From assembly GCA_002410505.1 (NCBI GenBank), contig DHSO01000029.1, positions 1 to 58,027 on the forward strand: a stretch of DNA of 58,027 nt, written 5' to 3'. The stretch comes from Cloacimonetes bacterium UBA5284 (GTDB taxonomy: Bacteria > Cloacimonadota > Cloacimonadia > Cloacimonadales > Cloacimonadaceae). Positions 46,609-55,750 of the stretch are shown here, in pieces (the stretch's first letter is position 1; each line of letters opens with the position of its first letter). The notes under the pieces were generated by a model. The model saw only the letters and a program-made list of their open reading frames with translations. It made no database searches and was not told the DNA's origin. Made by a program: the position numbers and the translations under genes.

Positions 46609-47820
46609 TCACAACACAGACATCAATTGATGCATTCGTTTTTTGTTGTTGGCATAATTCAAGGCTACTTGGTGGCTGATCATTCCTTTCTGATACAAAG
46701 TCTTCAAATCCTGTTCCATAGTGCACATCCCCAGCTTCTTGCCTTCCACCATCATCTGATAGATCTCGCCGATGTTTTTGTTGCGGATGGCAGCCTGTAC
46801 ACTGGAATCAACCGAAAGAATCTCTTTGGCCAGAGTCAGCTTCCCGTCCGTGGTGGGCACCAGCTTTTGGCTCATACAAACCGTTAACACATCTGCCAGA
46901 CGGTTTCTTACCCTTTCCTGGGAGTCTGTAGGAAACTCTGCCACAATGCGGTGGACACTATCGATGGCAGAGCTCGTATGCAGAGTGGTAAAGGCTTTGT
47001 GTCCGCTATCGGTTATTTCCAATACTGTGGCAATGGTCTGAGGATCGCGCATCTCTCCCACCACGATGATATCCGGATCCTGACGCAGGGCTTCCACGGC
47101 TCCGTGTTCGAAACTCAACACATCGACCCCTACCTCACGATGGCGCACCAGACAGCTTTTGGAGTGATGCACATACTCGATGGGGGAATCAATTGATACT
47201 ATGTGTCCATTGTTTTGTCGGTTATTCATGTCAATAATGGCGTTCAAGGTGGTGGATTTTCCGCTGCCGGTGATACCGGTGATCAGCACCAGGCCAGTCT
47301 TTTCATAGCGCAGGTTCATGCGGTTTGCCACCACTTCCGGGATGCCAAGTGTTTCCATCTCCAACAGACTGTCGTTGATACGGCGAAAATTTGCCCCCAA
47401 AGCATTACGGTCAAAGAATGCGGTTCCGCGAAACCGTACTTCCTTGCCACCGATGTCAAATGCCAGTGGGAAATCCAGGCTCTTTTGCATGAACAGCCGC
47501 GAACGCTGCGCTGGAGACAGCCAGCTGATAATGAGAGTATTGGTATCGATCAGGGAAAACTCTCCCAGCTCCTCCACCGGACTCTTGTTGCCAAAGACTC
47601 TCATCCAGATCTTATTAGCACAGCCCGGAGCTCCCAAATCCACATCGGAAGCTTCCATTTCTCGCGCTTTATACAAGATGTATTTTAGTAGATCCCGGCA
47701 TTCATTTTCCCGTTCAGAGTGATGCAGCAGCCATTGGCTGATGATCTCACAAACTTCCACACCCTGATAATTTGAGGGTATGTCTTTACTGAGTGCTTCG
47801 GTAAAACTGAGACGCATCAT
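46609..47820 (-). CDS. pilT: PilT-like twitching/retraction ATPase
   Basis: A 403-residue secretion ATPase of the PilT/PilU type. Walker A is GITGSGKST (182-190), the Asp box is ALRQDPDIIVVGEMRD, the His box is AFTTLHTSSA, and the C-terminal PilT-specific segment is present. The first ~45 residues are an extra N-terminal segment compared with classical PilT. It would power filament disassembly. Its start overlaps the stop of the receiver-cNMP gene by 4 bases. Confidence 0.9.
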   Translation of the reverse strand: MMRLSFTEALSKDIPSNYQGVEVCEIISQWLLHHSERENECRDLLKYILYKAREMEASDVDLGAPGCANKIWMRVFGNKSPVEELGEFSLIDTNTLIISWLSPAQRSRLFMQKSLDFPLAFDIGGKEVRFRGTAFFDRNALGANFRRINDSLLEMETLGIPEVVANRMNLRYEKTGLVLITGITGSGKSTTLNAIIDMNNRQNNGHIVSIDSPIEYVHHSKSCLVRHREVGVDVLSFEHGAVEALRQDPDIIVVGEMRDPQTIATVLEITDSGHKAFTTLHTSSAIDSVHRIVAEFPTDSQERVRNRLADVLTVCMSQKLVPTTDGKLTLAKEILSVDSSVQAAIRNKNIGEIYQMMVEGKKLGMCTMEQDLKTLYQKGMISHQVALNYANNKKRMHQLMSVL

Positions 47821-48698
47821 CTGTCAAACACATCCTCGTCGATCGGAACGTTACGACCCAGTAATGCCAGTCTTACAATGCTGCGTTTCCATTTTACTTG
47901 TATACATTGGATCAGATTGATAGTATAGCGATCGGTCAATGCTTTATCGTTATAGGTAAAGAAGTCTATCAATTTTTTGCGCGGGAAATGGCGGATCACC
48001 ACGTCGCCGTGCGCCCTCAGGCTGGTGAATACAGCCTGGGGGTTGATGAAAGTCTCCTCTCCCCACACGTCGCCTTCTTTCAGAGAATCCACCAGATCTG
48101 TATTGTAATACACGTTTACAAATCCACGTTCGATCACCACCATGCAGCCTTCGTCTTTATCCATCGGGATGCTCATGCCGCTTTTGTATTCTTTGAGCGT
48201 GCCGGTGCTCTTGAAGCTGTAAATCTGTTCGGTACTGAAGCCCCGCAAAAGCAAAAGTTCCGGCTTTTTATCCGGTTCGGAGACAGGCTCTTCTTCTTCT
48301 TCCTGGTAATGCGCGTCCGGTATGCTCTCTCGACTTTGCGCCAGGCCTGCTTCTACCGCCCGAATCAACTCATCAGGCTGAATCGGCTTTGGCAGATACA
48401 TGAATGCAGATTGCCGGATACTGCGAAAATCCACATCCAATCCGGAATAACCGGTAGTAACGATTATCACCGAATCCGGTTGAATCTCTTTGAGGCGGGA
48501 GATCAATTCGAGCCCACCCATGCGCGGCATATATATATCCACTATATAGAGATCATATTTCTCAATCGCGACTTTTTCCAAGGCATCCAGGCCATCGATC
48601 GCGGTCGCGACCTTGTAACCCATTTCTTGCAAAAAGGTTTGGAATATATCCCTAATGTTTTGTTCGTCATCCACGACCAATATCTTTTTTGTACTCAT
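47817..48698 (-). CDS. Response regulator with cyclic-nucleotide-binding-like domain
   Basis: A 293-residue protein. A receiver domain (1-120) has Asp10-Asp11, phosphoacceptor Asp54 and Lys104. After an acidic linker comes a cNMP-binding-like barrel (about 155-270) with GCMVVIERGFVNVYY and LKEGDVWGEETFI. No DNA-binding domain follows, so the output is not transcription. Its overlap with pilT suggests it acts on the retraction motor. Whether it binds cAMP, cGMP or c-di-GMP cannot be told. Confidence 0.83.
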   Translation of the reverse strand: MSTKKILVVDDEQNIRDIFQTFLQEMGYKVATAIDGLDALEKVAIEKYDLYIVDIYMPRMGGLELISRLKEIQPDSVIIVTTGYSGLDVDFRSIRQSAFMYLPKPIQPDELIRAVEAGLAQSRESIPDAHYQEEEEEPVSEPDKKPELLLLRGFSTEQIYSFKSTGTLKEYKSGMSIPMDKDEGCMVVIERGFVNVYYNTDLVDSLKEGDVWGEETFINPQAVFTSLRAHGDVVIRHFPRKKLIDFFTYNDKALTDRYTINLIQCIQVKWKRSIVRLALLGRNVPIDEDVFDR

Positions 48699-48700
48699 AA

Positions 48701-49174
48701 CTATTGCCCTATTTCTTTTGTTGATGTATGCGCCTTATTCTGTACCACCAAAGGGTGGGTCTTCAGCACTCTCACTGCTTGCATAATCTCTCCGATGCGA
48801 GCTACTGCGTCCGTGATATCTTTTACATTGTTCAGTAATAATTCATCGCCACTTTGTTGCCCCAACTTCTTTGCTCTGCCCAAAGACATCGTGATCACAC
48901 AGAGCGGGGTATTCACATCATGATCCAGGCGAGCTATCTTCTGAAGCTCAGGGATCAATTTTTCCAGTTCATCTATTTTCACTAGCTTTTGCTTGCAAGA
49001 GCTTATCAACTCTTGTAAGTACAAATTATTCTTACGGAGTTCCATAGATTGCTTATGACTATGCAATACTGCGTATAGTAAAAAGATTACTACAAACAGC
49101 ACCAATACACATGCTCCCACACCCGGAATACTCAATTGTGAAATCCAGTTCAATACAATGGTAGCATACATCAT
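48701..49174 (-). CDS. Membrane-anchored histidine-kinase dimerisation domain without ATPase
   Basis: A 157-residue protein. A membrane segment (about 18-38) and coiled coil lead to a HisKA-like helical hairpin with LDHDVNTPLCVITMSL, where His85 is the likely phosphoacceptor. The protein ends about 70 residues later without any N, G1 or G2 box, so it cannot bind ATP. It may be a phosphotransfer partner for the receiver encoded 2 bases downstream, or a scaffold. AGGAG lies 8 bases upstream of the start. Confidence 0.7.
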   Translation of the reverse strand: MMYATIVLNWISQLSIPGVGACVLVLFVVIFLLYAVLHSHKQSMELRKNNLYLQELISSCKQKLVKIDELEKLIPELQKIARLDHDVNTPLCVITMSLGRAKKLGQQSGDELLLNNVKDITDAVARIGEIMQAVRVLKTHPLVVQNKAHTSTKEIGQ

Positions 49175-49302
49175 GCAACAATCTCCTTACGATAGCATTG
49201 AAGATTTTTTCGTAGCCAAAAGAGCATAGAATTGTGCCAACCTGAAGCCCCCAATACCGATTCAAGTCCGATCCTGCGTTGTGTGATCAAAGTGATAATC
49301 AT
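49171..49302 (-). CDS. Overlooked 43-residue small protein in the filament operon
   Basis: A short frame begins with ATG at 49302 after AAAGGA (7-base spacing) and ends with a TGA that overlaps the next ATG in ATGA. The gap to the preceding gene's stop is exactly 3 bases, the same as between the three genes before it. The product starts MIITLITQRRIGLE and is basic, with several aromatic residues, no obvious membrane helix and no known motif. The operon geometry is the main support for it; it fills what would otherwise be the only large gap in the upper operon. Confidence 0.55.
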   Translation of the reverse strand: MIITLITQRRIGLESVLGASGWHNSMLFWLRKNLQCYRKEIVA

Positions 49303-49305
49303 AGC

Positions 49306-50679
49306 TTAATCCTTTATATACTGCACCAGGGAGGATTTCATTACTCCGTCATGCCACAGTTTCATTTCGTATGGGGTAAAAGCTCTGTCATCCATCCCGG
49401 ATTGATCCATGATGCCAAAGAAATACTTCCTGTCGTCATCGCTATGGAAGGAAGAGTTAAGTGCTTTTCTACCGATACTCATACCATATTTACTGGGATA
49501 AGCGCGTTGTTCCCCGTCTTTTTGGGCTTGCCCTACTTGAACCCCATCTACATAAGCAGTCAGAATGCTTTTCCCATTCTTAGTTTCAAAGGTCAAACCA
49601 TATGAATTCCAAGGGTACTGAGCATGATTTGGATCTATGCTATAGACTGATAAAAAGCTTATACCAATTCTCCTCCAAACTACTGCTTGGCGCGTGTAAT
49701 TGATTGTAACTCTTAATTCTGATTCATCTTCCAAGGTTATCACATAATGCATTTTACCCTTAGCACTACTGGTGTTGGTAGTTTCGAAATATATGGCAGC
49801 AGAGGGTTTATGTTGCATATCTGATACATTATATTCACTGGGAATCCACAACAAGGTACCTTGTTGATCTCTCCGATCACCCGATAACAAGGAAGCTCTT
49901 CTGCCGGTTTTGTCAATTTTGGCAAAGCACATCAAAGAAAAATCATTATCCGTATCGAAGGCCTCTTCGTCTTCGGATTCCAAGGGTAGCTTGTTATCCA
50001 TGGTAATATAGTTATCCAATCCATTGAACTTGATATAACGTTTACTGTATGCCCCCCCCCAGGATTCCACCTCATCATCTATATTGTCTTGGACAAAATA
50101 AGGAGCTGTGGGAGAAATAAAGGAGAAACCATGGAATTCACCCTCATAATCGTTCCCCGAAGAATCTGGTAACAAACGATTGTTGATATTGAAGATATCG
50201 AATAGCCATGTCAGAAGCAACATTCTCTCAAACTCAAGATATACCACGTTTGGAGCAACCGTACCTAAAGTAACCATAGGGAAGCTAAACGCCATTTCTG
50301 CATCGCGAAACACCTCAACACCCTGCAAAAAACCCCTGATATGAGACTTAACTTTGTAGTGATCCTGACTGTGGGCATAGCTGTATTCAAGGCTAAGCAC
50401 ATCACAATTGCCAATGCGCCGTTCTCCGATATCAAAGTTCTGGATATGGCTGATCTGCCCGACAATTTCGCCATTGAGCACGGAATCCAAGAAATCTTGG
50501 GAGTTAGCATTTCTCACAGCTGCTCTCAACACATAATCACTGATGTTTTCGATTTCTTTATTCAGTTGATTACGGATCAAAACATCCGGCACTCCGGCAA
50601 TGTTACTTTGTATTCTAACCAGAACGCCGGCAAAGATGCTGGTCATCAAGATCACAAATACCAAAGAAGCACGACCCAT
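49306..50679 (-). CDS. Pilin-like protein with LamG/concanavalin-type domain, possible tip adhesin
   Basis: A 457-residue protein. A hydrophobic N-terminal helix (MGRASLVFVILMTSIFAGVL) is followed by a region of about 120 residues like a large minor pseudopilin. A LamG-like beta sandwich fills about 215-440 (YIKFNGLDNYITM, DFSLMCFAKID, SYGLTFETKNGKSILTAYVDGVQVG). LamG domains bind carbohydrate or protein ligands. Its place among minor subunit genes suggests a filament tip or priming component. The gaps to neighbours are 3 bases on both sides. Confidence 0.7.
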   Translation of the reverse strand: MGRASLVFVILMTSIFAGVLVRIQSNIAGVPDVLIRNQLNKEIENISDYVLRAAVRNANSQDFLDSVLNGEIVGQISHIQNFDIGERRIGNCDVLSLEYSYAHSQDHYKVKSHIRGFLQGVEVFRDAEMAFSFPMVTLGTVAPNVVYLEFERMLLLTWLFDIFNINNRLLPDSSGNDYEGEFHGFSFISPTAPYFVQDNIDDEVESWGGAYSKRYIKFNGLDNYITMDNKLPLESEDEEAFDTDNDFSLMCFAKIDKTGRRASLLSGDRRDQQGTLLWIPSEYNVSDMQHKPSAAIYFETTNTSSAKGKMHYVITLEDESELRVTINYTRQAVVWRRIGISFLSVYSIDPNHAQYPWNSYGLTFETKNGKSILTAYVDGVQVGQAQKDGEQRAYPSKYGMSIGRKALNSSFHSDDDRKYFFGIMDQSGMDDRAFTPYEMKLWHDGVMKSSLVQYIKD

Positions 50680-50682
50680 AAG

Positions 50683-51270
50683 CTATTCCCAATTTCCTTT
50701 TTGCAGATAGGCATTCATAAAGAAGCACTTTAGCTGCAAGTTTGACCTGAGGGGTTGATCAGAACGCCAGGGGGAATCGCGTCGGAAGGTTAGCAGTATC
50801 TCCGCGGACACAATATCGGCGGGCGTAGTCGTGGCGTTATCGTCAAAGTCAAAGTAATTCATATCAATATCTTCGATGTATTGGATATGTCCCAAAGGCA
50901 TAATAACACTACCATCCTGCCGGATTTCGATTACCTTGCCATCCGCATAACCAAGATCCGCCAGAGTAATCTCGATTTCGTGCAGGTCGTTGGACAAAGT
51001 ATCCCCTTCGCAATCCCAATAAGTCTGAAACAGGATACGTGAGTCTGAGGCTTCCAGACAGATATCCTTATCATCGATAGCTACTCCCACTCCAGCCATC
51101 GCGAATATGTGATTGATGTTTCTGGCAGCGTTATCCATGTGATCTATCATTGAACTGGTATAATATATTCTGGCTGCTGTCTCTTGCACTTGTAAAGTGA
51201 AGGTGATCATCATCAAGAGCAAAGTTGCTCCGATAATAACACTGCCCAATACATCCAGTAACACACCCAT
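50683..51270 (-). CDS. Pilin-like minor subunit
   Basis: A 195-residue protein with an N-terminal hydrophobic helix beginning directly after MGVLLDVLGS, continuing into an amphipathic helix (about 28-60) and an acidic globular domain. This is the layout of a type IV pilin or pseudopilin, but there is no basic leader and no FTLIE motif. The domain has strands such as KVIEIRQDGSVIM. It is probably a minor pilin; its family is not recognised. Confidence 0.6.
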   Translation of the reverse strand: MGVLLDVLGSVIIGATLLLMMITFTLQVQETAARIYYTSSMIDHMDNAARNINHIFAMAGVGVAIDDKDICLEASDSRILFQTYWDCEGDTLSNDLHEIEITLADLGYADGKVIEIRQDGSVIMPLGHIQYIEDIDMNYFDFDDNATTTPADIVSAEILLTFRRDSPWRSDQPLRSNLQLKCFFMNAYLQKGNWE

Positions 51271-51273
51271 GAT

Positions 51274-51702
51274 TCACCTAATGAAAGTCTCAGTAAAAAT
51301 TCTGGTCATGGAATATGGCTGTCTCAGATAGCTGTGTCCGCTCACGGTAACGGTCACCCGTTTATACAGGCTCAAAGAGTCATCGACCGCCAAATCCACC
51401 CCATTGATGTCGCAATTCGCGCTTTCCCACTGAACATTAAAAGTAGTGGGTAAATGCGGAAAGCTTACCGCTGGATCTGTGTAATTATAGTTATCCACTA
51501 TATCGTTCAGTTCCAGTTGTTTGGAAAAAAGCTTGGCATCGATTTCATCCAGGAATGCATGACAAATCTGGGAAGCTTGAACCACCATCGTAGCATTGTT
51601 GATATAATCTGTTTGCCTCCATATAGCTTGGTTGTAAGTCAATGACAAAGTAGTAAAGAGGACCACTGCCATCAGTGCTAAAAACATTTCCATCATGTTC
51701 AT
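51274..51702 (-). CDS. Pilin-like minor subunit
   Basis: A 142-residue protein with a start-proximal hydrophobic helix (MNMMEMFLALMAVVLFTTLSL), a long helix to about residue 65 and a small beta-rich domain with two cysteines (Cys47, Cys96). There is no classical prepilin leader. The end, HSYLRQPYSMTRIFTETF, could be the last strand pair. Its position 3 bases after pilB supports a minor-pilin role. Confidence 0.6.
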   Translation of the reverse strand: MNMMEMFLALMAVVLFTTLSLTYNQAIWRQTDYINNATMVVQASQICHAFLDEIDAKLFSKQLELNDIVDNYNYTDPAVSFPHLPTTFNVQWESANCDINGVDLAVDDSLSLYKRVTVTVSGHSYLRQPYSMTRIFTETFIR

Positions 51703-51705
51703 AAA

Positions 51706-53493
51706 CTAATCCTCCGAGGTAACAAACAATACTTCCGTGAGGTCGGTGAGGCCTTCCCGCATTCGCTCCACCCCGCTGTCGCGCATGGAGAGCATGCCGT
51801 GTTTCTCGGCGATCTTGCGGATGCGTTCCTCATCGATATCATTTGTTGATTTCACAATTTCCTGGCGGATCTCGGGGTAGAAATAGAGCGCTTCCGCCAC
51901 ATTTATACGGCCTTTATAGCCGTTATGACACTTCGGGCAGCCCACCGGCTCGAATATTTTGCCCGCTTCCAGCTCTTCTCGGCTAAGGCCCAGTTGCATC
52001 GCGGCTTCCCAATGCTCTTTGGAAAGCGGTCTGCGGCAATGTACGCAGAGCTTGCGCACCAAACGCTGGGCGATGATGATGTTGATGGAATATGCCAGCA
52101 GGAAGGTCTCGATGCCCATCTTATACATCCGGGAGATTGCCGAGGGCGCGTCGTTGGTATGCAGGGTACTGAAGGTGAGGTGACCGGTATTGGCCAGCTT
52201 CACCGCTGTTTCCGCCGTAATCTTGTCGCGAATCTCACCCACCATCACGATGTCAGGGTCATGACGCAAAATGGAGCGAATGGCCTGTTCAAAGCTCATT
52301 TTGTGCCCAATCTTCAATTGTCGCGCGCCTCGGATCACATACTCCACCGGGTCTTCGCAGGTTAGCACATTCACTCCGGGATGGATCACATGGTGCAGTG
52401 CCGCCATCAAGGTGGTAGATTTTCCGCTGCCGGTAGGTCCGGTAACGATCACAATGCCTTTGGAGGTATTGATGGATTTCAAAAACTCCTTTTCTGCCTG
52501 TTCCTGGAAACCCAGCTTGCGGAAGTCCGTGATCACCTTGCGGTCGTCTATCACACGGATCACCACGCTCTCAAAGCGGCGTTCATATTCTTGCGAGACA
52601 ATTGGCAAGATCGAGATACGATAGCGGATGAGGTGATCGTCCACCACTCTTTGGGCAAAGCCGTCCTGCGCGGTATCACGCTCAAAACGGTCCACTCCGT
52701 TGGAGCGATCTTTCACCACCGCTGTCAGAGCTTCCGGGGCCGTATTCTCTTGCCGCAACCACAATTGCAATTTGCCGTCTATACGAAAGAAGATATCCAC
52801 CGCGTCCTTTCCAAAGGGAATGATGTGGACATCGCTGGCGTCTCTGCGCACAGCTTCGATGAGGCAACCTTCAAAGAGATTCACCAGCAGGCTTTTGTTT
52901 ATCTCTTCATCCAGCGCTTGCTCATCCAATACTTCCACTTCCTGCGTGACAGCTTCGTTCACGATCTGTCCCGCTTCTTCCAGCAGTTGCAAAAATTCGT
53001 TCTTTTGCGGCGCTACCCGGGCAATGATGTCTTCGATGGTTTTTTGCGGCGCCCAATAGATTTCTAGGCGGCGGAATTGAGTGCGGGTGGTGATCTCTTG
53101 AATCACCTTATTTGTGGGGTCGGTGGCCAAAACCCTCAGGAGATCGCGATTGCTTTTGTGCACTCCAAAGGGCAGGATTTTGTGAAACAGCAGTTTACGC
53201 TTAAAATCTTCGTCGCTATCCCGGCGCATACTGTCCAAAACCTGCTTACAGGCTTCCAGCTGCACGTCCGGGATCTCTTCGATGCTCTTTTTGAAAGTGG
53301 GAAAGGCATAGTGGATGGAAAGAGCTTCATACACAGTATCGTGCGCCGCGCCAAATTCGATTTCCAATACTCTGGCCAGGGCGCTGGCAGAGTTTCCGCC
53401 GTATTGCTCCATTTTTTTCTCGGCCTTCTGCATGGTTTCCAAGTCGAAGTATTCGTTTCGAACCAAGTATTGCGCGAACTTACTGCTAACCAT
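51706..53493 (-). CDS. pilB: PilB/GspE-type assembly ATPase
   Basis: A 595-residue hexameric ATPase that drives filament extension. The N-terminal MshEN/T2SSE-N region is at about 1-150, Walker A is GPTGSGKST (352-360), the Asp box is ILRHDPDIVMVGEIRD and the His box is TFSTLHTNDA. The zinc tetracysteine (CVHC...CPKC) is present, as in PilB and GspE. It starts 16 bases after pilC. Confidence 0.93.
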   Translation of the reverse strand: MVSSKFAQYLVRNEYFDLETMQKAEKKMEQYGGNSASALARVLEIEFGAAHDTVYEALSIHYAFPTFKKSIEEIPDVQLEACKQVLDSMRRDSDEDFKRKLLFHKILPFGVHKSNRDLLRVLATDPTNKVIQEITTRTQFRRLEIYWAPQKTIEDIIARVAPQKNEFLQLLEEAGQIVNEAVTQEVEVLDEQALDEEINKSLLVNLFEGCLIEAVRRDASDVHIIPFGKDAVDIFFRIDGKLQLWLRQENTAPEALTAVVKDRSNGVDRFERDTAQDGFAQRVVDDHLIRYRISILPIVSQEYERRFESVVIRVIDDRKVITDFRKLGFQEQAEKEFLKSINTSKGIVIVTGPTGSGKSTTLMAALHHVIHPGVNVLTCEDPVEYVIRGARQLKIGHKMSFEQAIRSILRHDPDIVMVGEIRDKITAETAVKLANTGHLTFSTLHTNDAPSAISRMYKMGIETFLLAYSINIIIAQRLVRKLCVHCRRPLSKEHWEAAMQLGLSREELEAGKIFEPVGCPKCHNGYKGRINVAEALYFYPEIRQEIVKSTNDIDEERIRKIAEKHGMLSMRDSGVERMREGLTDLTEVLFVTSED

Positions 53494-53509
53494 CAGACTC
53501 TATCCTCAA

Positions 53510-54847
53510 TCAAAATGTGGGTGGAGAAATCGTGGCGATTTCTGCCGATACCACCGTGAGGAAGGTGATGGCAATAGCTATTACCAAGCCAACCAGGGTT
53601 TGGATATACTCGATTAAGTTATTCATTTTAAAAGTGGTCTCAGATTCGTAGAAAGTAGCGATCTGCTGCGCTGATTGCAGTAAGGTACCGGTTTCCTGTC
53701 CCGTGCGCAAACGAGTAAGAGTAGTTCGGGTAAAGACCTCGGCGGCGGTCATTGCCTCCACAAAGCCCAAGCCTTCCTTTAGCATCATAGGTATGGTTAC
53801 GCGTTTGATCCTGTCTTCCATCCAGGCATTCCTGCAAGCCTCGGCAGCAGTCTTGATGGTTTCGATATTGTCGCCCGCGCCGCCATAGATGGTGCCAAAC
53901 ACCCGGAAATAGATCTCGATGGAGGATTTGTGGATCAAATGTCCCACGATGGGCAGTTTCACCATATGCCGGTCGCGCCAGATCTTGCCTTTGGGCGTAG
54001 TCCACCAACGCCAGATAATCAGAGCAGGGATCAAAACGATAAGCAGCACCAGCCACCAGTAGGCACCCAGCCAGTCGCTGGCAGCCAAGGTCTTTTGGGT
54101 CAGATTTGGCAAAGGCATGTCGTATTTCAAAAAGAGCTCTGCCGTAGAAGGAAAGATGTCGATGATGTAATACACAGTAGCGCCGATGGTGGCCAGTAAT
54201 GCGAACATGGGAGATATGATGGCTTTCTTGATGTTTTTCTGAATCTCCATATCGCGCTCGATGAATTTGGCCGTGGCATCAAAGACCTCCGCCATATTAC
54301 CGCTTCGGGTAGCCAAACCCAGCATATAAGAAGGGAATTTGCCAAAGATGTGTTGATAGCGGTTAAAGACTTCACGCCCCTCTGCCCCTGCTTTCAATTG
54401 ACTCTCGATCTGTTGCAGGGCCTCGCGAAATCCACGATTGGGCTGCTCTTCCGCCAGCATTTCCAGGATCTTGCCAAAACTCATCTTATCCCGCAACATC
54501 GTGGAAGAGAGCTTGATAAACATCATTATATCCGGTAAAGATGGCTTCGAAGGGATGTCAAACAAAACGGGCGATATTTTAAATTTGCTGTAGCCCATTT
54601 TGCGCAAAGCATTGGCTACTTCCTCTTTGGAGTAGGAGGACTGCCTGCCGTTAAATTTCTTTTTCCCCGGCAGGTAAACCGTGTAGAGCCAATCCCGCTT
54701 CTTGTCGAAACTCTGTATTTTCAGGTTGTAGCGCGCAACCACTCTGGCCAATTGTGCCTTGGCTGCCTTTGCACTATCAACCGTAAAGGTGCCCTGTACC
54801 AGCTTGCCTTCAGGACTGATCCCCTTGAACCTGTACTCTTTGGTCAT
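53510..54847 (-). CDS. pilC: PilC/GspF-type inner-membrane platform protein
   Basis: A 445-residue protein with a ~100-residue N-terminal domain, then the two GspF repeats (about 107-230 and 310-435) and three membrane helices. Visible family segments are MFIKLSSTMLRDKMSFGKILEML, KAIISPMFALLATIGATVYYI and the final GLVIAIAITFL. It couples PilB to filament growth. It appears to be the first gene of the long minus-strand operon; a GGAG lies 5 bases before the ATG. Confidence 0.9.
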   Translation of the reverse strand: MTKEYRFKGISPEGKLVQGTFTVDSAKAAKAQLARVVARYNLKIQSFDKKRDWLYTVYLPGKKKFNGRQSSYSKEEVANALRKMGYSKFKISPVLFDIPSKPSLPDIMMFIKLSSTMLRDKMSFGKILEMLAEEQPNRGFREALQQIESQLKAGAEGREVFNRYQHIFGKFPSYMLGLATRSGNMAEVFDATAKFIERDMEIQKNIKKAIISPMFALLATIGATVYYIIDIFPSTAELFLKYDMPLPNLTQKTLAASDWLGAYWWLVLLIVLIPALIIWRWWTTPKGKIWRDRHMVKLPIVGHLIHKSSIEIYFRVFGTIYGGAGDNIETIKTAAEACRNAWMEDRIKRVTIPMMLKEGLGFVEAMTAAEVFTRTTLTRLRTGQETGTLLQSAQQIATFYESETTFKMNNLIEYIQTLVGLVIAIAITFLTVVSAEIATISPPTF

Positions 54848-55206
54848 CCGATCTCCATCAATATCTTTTTCCCTTTATTACAATTGGTGGAACCCGCAAA
54901 ATCGGTCAAGCTTTTTCTTGCCATTTTCAAATGTTTTTTCAGACCTCTTCTGCTAAGGGCAGTTCTTTTTCCTGCCTTATCACCCGTCGTATGCTCTATT
55001 CCAATATATTTGGGAATCTCAAAATACTACCCTGTGCTTCAATTTTGCAATAGCTTCTTAAGTATGGATAATCTTTTGTATAGCCCCCAAGCATCGCTCG
55101 CAAAGCAGCTGGATTTATGCATATTAGTTCAGCAGAAAATATTATGACTTGACTGATTCATCGTCGCCAAATCTGTTGATTACGATACTAATATTAAGGA
55201 ACTAAC
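54848..55206. other. Divergent intergenic region between pilC and a pilin gene
   Basis: No gene is supported. On the minus strand TTGACC (54909-54914) precedes pilC, but its -10 is poor; on the plus strand TTGACT (55149-55154) precedes the pilin, again with a weak -10. An AAGGA at 55196-55200 serves the plus-strand pilin. No clear sigma-54 site is present. Confidence 0.4.
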
Positions 55207-55701
55207 ATGGGAACTCAACAAATACTCTTGATCGTACTAAGTGTGATCATCGTGGGAGCTGCTATCGCTGTGGGCATAGATATGTTCAATCGGCAGGATT
55301 TCAGCAGTAACCGCTCTTCTGCTGCCTCTGACGTACAGATATTTCTAACCCAAGTCTTGCAATATTATAAAATGCCGGAATCTTTAGGCGGCCTGGGTGG
55401 CGACATCGATAATGCCGACGACGCCGACGACTTTGTATCATACATCGGCTGGGGAGACGAACACCCCATGACCAACGACAATGCCAGCTACATGATCCAG
55501 ATACCGAAACATAGCGATGATATGGAAATTGTGGACATCAAAGCCATCGGTCGCGCAGAGTTGAATGGCAAGCATTCCGTGGTTCACGGCCGCATTACCT
55601 TCCCCGAAGGCAAGATTGTCTCCAAAGTGGGCGAAAGAGAAATGACCGGAGACATCGTGGGAGTAGATTTTGACTTTGACCTCTGGGATGGTAAAGACTA
55701 A
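55207..55701 (+). CDS. Pilin-like protein, MGTQQI family, divergently encoded
   Basis: A 164-residue paralog of the pilin at 56706 with an almost identical first 24 residues (MGTQQILLIVLSVIIVGAAI). A hydrophobic N-helix is followed by a helix reaching about residue 55 and then a compact domain with GGLGGD and YIGWG. There is no basic leader and no glutamate at +5 after the Gly. The C-terminal part (GRITFPEGKIV) is shared with the frameshifted paralog. The terminator is at 55728. Confidence 0.75.
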   Translation: MGTQQILLIVLSVIIVGAAIAVGIDMFNRQDFSSNRSSAASDVQIFLTQVLQYYKMPESLGGLGGDIDNADDADDFVSYIGWGDEHPMTNDNASYMIQIPKHSDDMEIVDIKAIGRAELNGKHSVVHGRITFPEGKIVSKVGEREMTGDIVGVDFDFDLWDGKD

Positions 55702-55727
55702 GACTGAGAATAACCCATCAATATAAT

Positions 55728-55750
55728 GGCGGATCCTTTTCCGCCTTTTT
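55728..55750 (+). terminator. Intrinsic terminator after the plus-strand pilin
   Basis: A GGCGGA/TCCGCC stem with a 6-base loop is followed by TTTTT, 27 bases after the stop. Confidence 0.8.

Noticed and set aside
49231..49246. A TGGCAC...TGC pattern on the minus strand resembling sigma-54
   Set aside because: The distance between GG and GC is one base too long, and the site lies inside the small 43-codon frame.
51925..53617. Long plus-strand frames opposite pilB and other filament genes
   Set aside because: They are antisense shadows of strongly supported genes with conserved motifs on the minus strand.
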